The notes beneath the pieces are model-generated. The model was given only the letters and a program-made list of their open reading frames with translations, had not been told where the DNA came from and did no database searches. Both the position numbers and the translations under genes were made by a program. From an uncultured Haliea sp. (lineage in GTDB: Bacteria; Pseudomonadota; Gammaproteobacteria; Pseudomonadales; Halieaceae), in contig CAJXWP010000025.1 of NCBI GenBank assembly GCA_913062625.1, positions 1 to 33,568 of the forward strand: a stretch of DNA of 33,568 nucleotides, given 5' to 3'. Below are positions 33,051 through 33,568 of this stretch, piece after piece (within the stretch, counting starts at the first letter, position 1; every line of letters begins with the position of its first letter).

Positions 33051-33371
33051 ACGATCGTTGATGGAGGATCAAGAACTTTTGGATAAAGTCGAAGCCTACT
33101 GCGCCGAAGACCGCCGGCTGTATTGTGATCCGTTAGCGGTGACGAGAAGGACACCTCTGTAATGAATACTACATCGCGATAGGGCAGCAGTAAACGGGTC
33201 CAGTTTCGCCGCTAGTCTGTCCGGTGCTTTGCCGTCGCTACTGCGAGCATGAGACGCTTTTTACCTCGGTCGAATTTATTCCACAGAAAAATTTTGGGAA
33301 CAACGCTGCGAACCAAATCAATGAATTTTGCCAAGCTTAATAGCGGTACCACGTCTAAGTCAGTTACTCAC
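33051..33371. other. Region without a firm gene
   Basis: About 320 bases. On the minus strand, 33212-33367 is open for 51 codons (FIDLVRSVVPKIFLWNKFD), preceded at once by a stop and without a clear start. It lies just downstream of the dioxygenase-like end in another frame and might be a remnant. Otherwise nothing was recognised. Confidence 0.3.
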
Positions 33372-33566
33372 TCAACAGGAAACAAACTGTCTCTCAGTGC
33401 CAGATGCCCTATGTGAATTAAACGAATAAATGGTCCTCAAGTGTGCGCTTGCACTTAGTCCAATGCCATATACCCATTTGTCAGCAAACAAGTAGCCTGC
33501 GGGCTGATAGGTGATGACCATGGCTCTGCGGCTCTGCTCACTTTTATTACCCTTGGATCCATGAAT
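33372..33566 (-). CDS. C-terminal end of a phytanoyl-CoA dioxygenase (PhyH)-family protein (5' partial)
   Basis: The frame enters from beyond the right edge and ends at TGA 33374-33372, giving 64 residues. It opens with IHGSKGNKSEQSRRAMVITYQPAG. The HGSxxNxS...RR pattern followed by a strand is the usual C-terminal part of PhyH-type iron/2-oxoglutarate oxygenases: the His is the last iron ligand and the Arg binds 2-oxoglutarate. After YQPAG the sequence is not typical, so the gene may be altered at its end, in line with the decaying neighbourhood. The rest lies outside the window. Confidence 0.5.
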   Translation of the reverse strand: MHGSKGNKSEQSRRAMVITYQPAGYLFADKWVYGIGLSASAHLRTIYSFNSHRASGTERQFVSC

Positions 33567-33568
33567 AA

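Overview
The window looks like chromosomal DNA of an aerobic, probably marine, gammaproteobacterium. This is inferred from gene families, not from any marker gene. Pointers are a bo3-type ubiquinol oxidase operon (cyoABCD), Coq4-type quinone proteins, endonuclease VIII, RsuA, TruA, HdeD, several lipoproteins, and many short-chain dehydrogenases and DUF3604/Abhydrolase_10-type proteins of the kind seen in lipid-, steroid- or terpenoid-using marine gammaproteobacteria. No rRNA, tRNA, CRISPR array, integrase or transposase was recognised.

Layout: (1) 1-1362, the 3' end of a large modular protein with a CBM2 module and a repeated His/Asp-rich domain. (2) 1593-3358, a Coq4-family protein overlapping a small exported protein. 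(3) 3524-10073, mostly single genes: membrane di-iron hydroxylase, membrane-anchored cytochrome c, DUF3429 protein, nei, DUF429 protein, nucleoside hydrolase and a lipoprotein with a Rossmann domain. (4) 10294-13031, a pectinacetylesterase/Notum-like lipoprotein, an HdeD-family protein and rsuA. (5) 13433-15827, a truncated SDR remnant, then an SDR/phosphotransferase pair. (6) 15857-18745, minus strand: truA, a frameshifted DUF6868 gene, a TehB-like methyltransferase and a GC-richer protein joining a TerB-like helical region to a second Coq4-type metal motif. (7) 18878-21000, an SDR and a saccharopine-dehydrogenase-like reductase. (8) 21085-26187, minus strand: an Abhydrolase_10 lipoprotein, a DUF3604 lipoprotein and an MFS transporter. 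(9) 26538-27530, an unknown exported protein. (10) 27578-31519, cyoABCD, each gene overlapping the next by ATGA. (11) 31917-33568, a decaying accessory region: two small overlapping genes, a clear SAM-methyltransferase pseudogene, and the C-terminal end of a probable phytanoyl-CoA dioxygenase-family protein running off the right edge.

How the genes fit together: Cyo oxidises ubiquinol, whose synthesis involves Coq4-family proteins; two unrelated-looking proteins here carry the same HDxxHx11E signature. The SDR, enoyl-reductase-like, kinase-like, hydrolase and MFS genes suggest uptake and breakdown of a hydrophobic compound, but no substrate can be named. The least explained items are the near-identical internal duplication of the CBM2 protein, the TerB-like/Coq4-like protein, the exported Rossmann-fold lipoprotein, and the gene remnants at 13.4-13.7, 16.7-16.9 and 32.3-32.8 kb.
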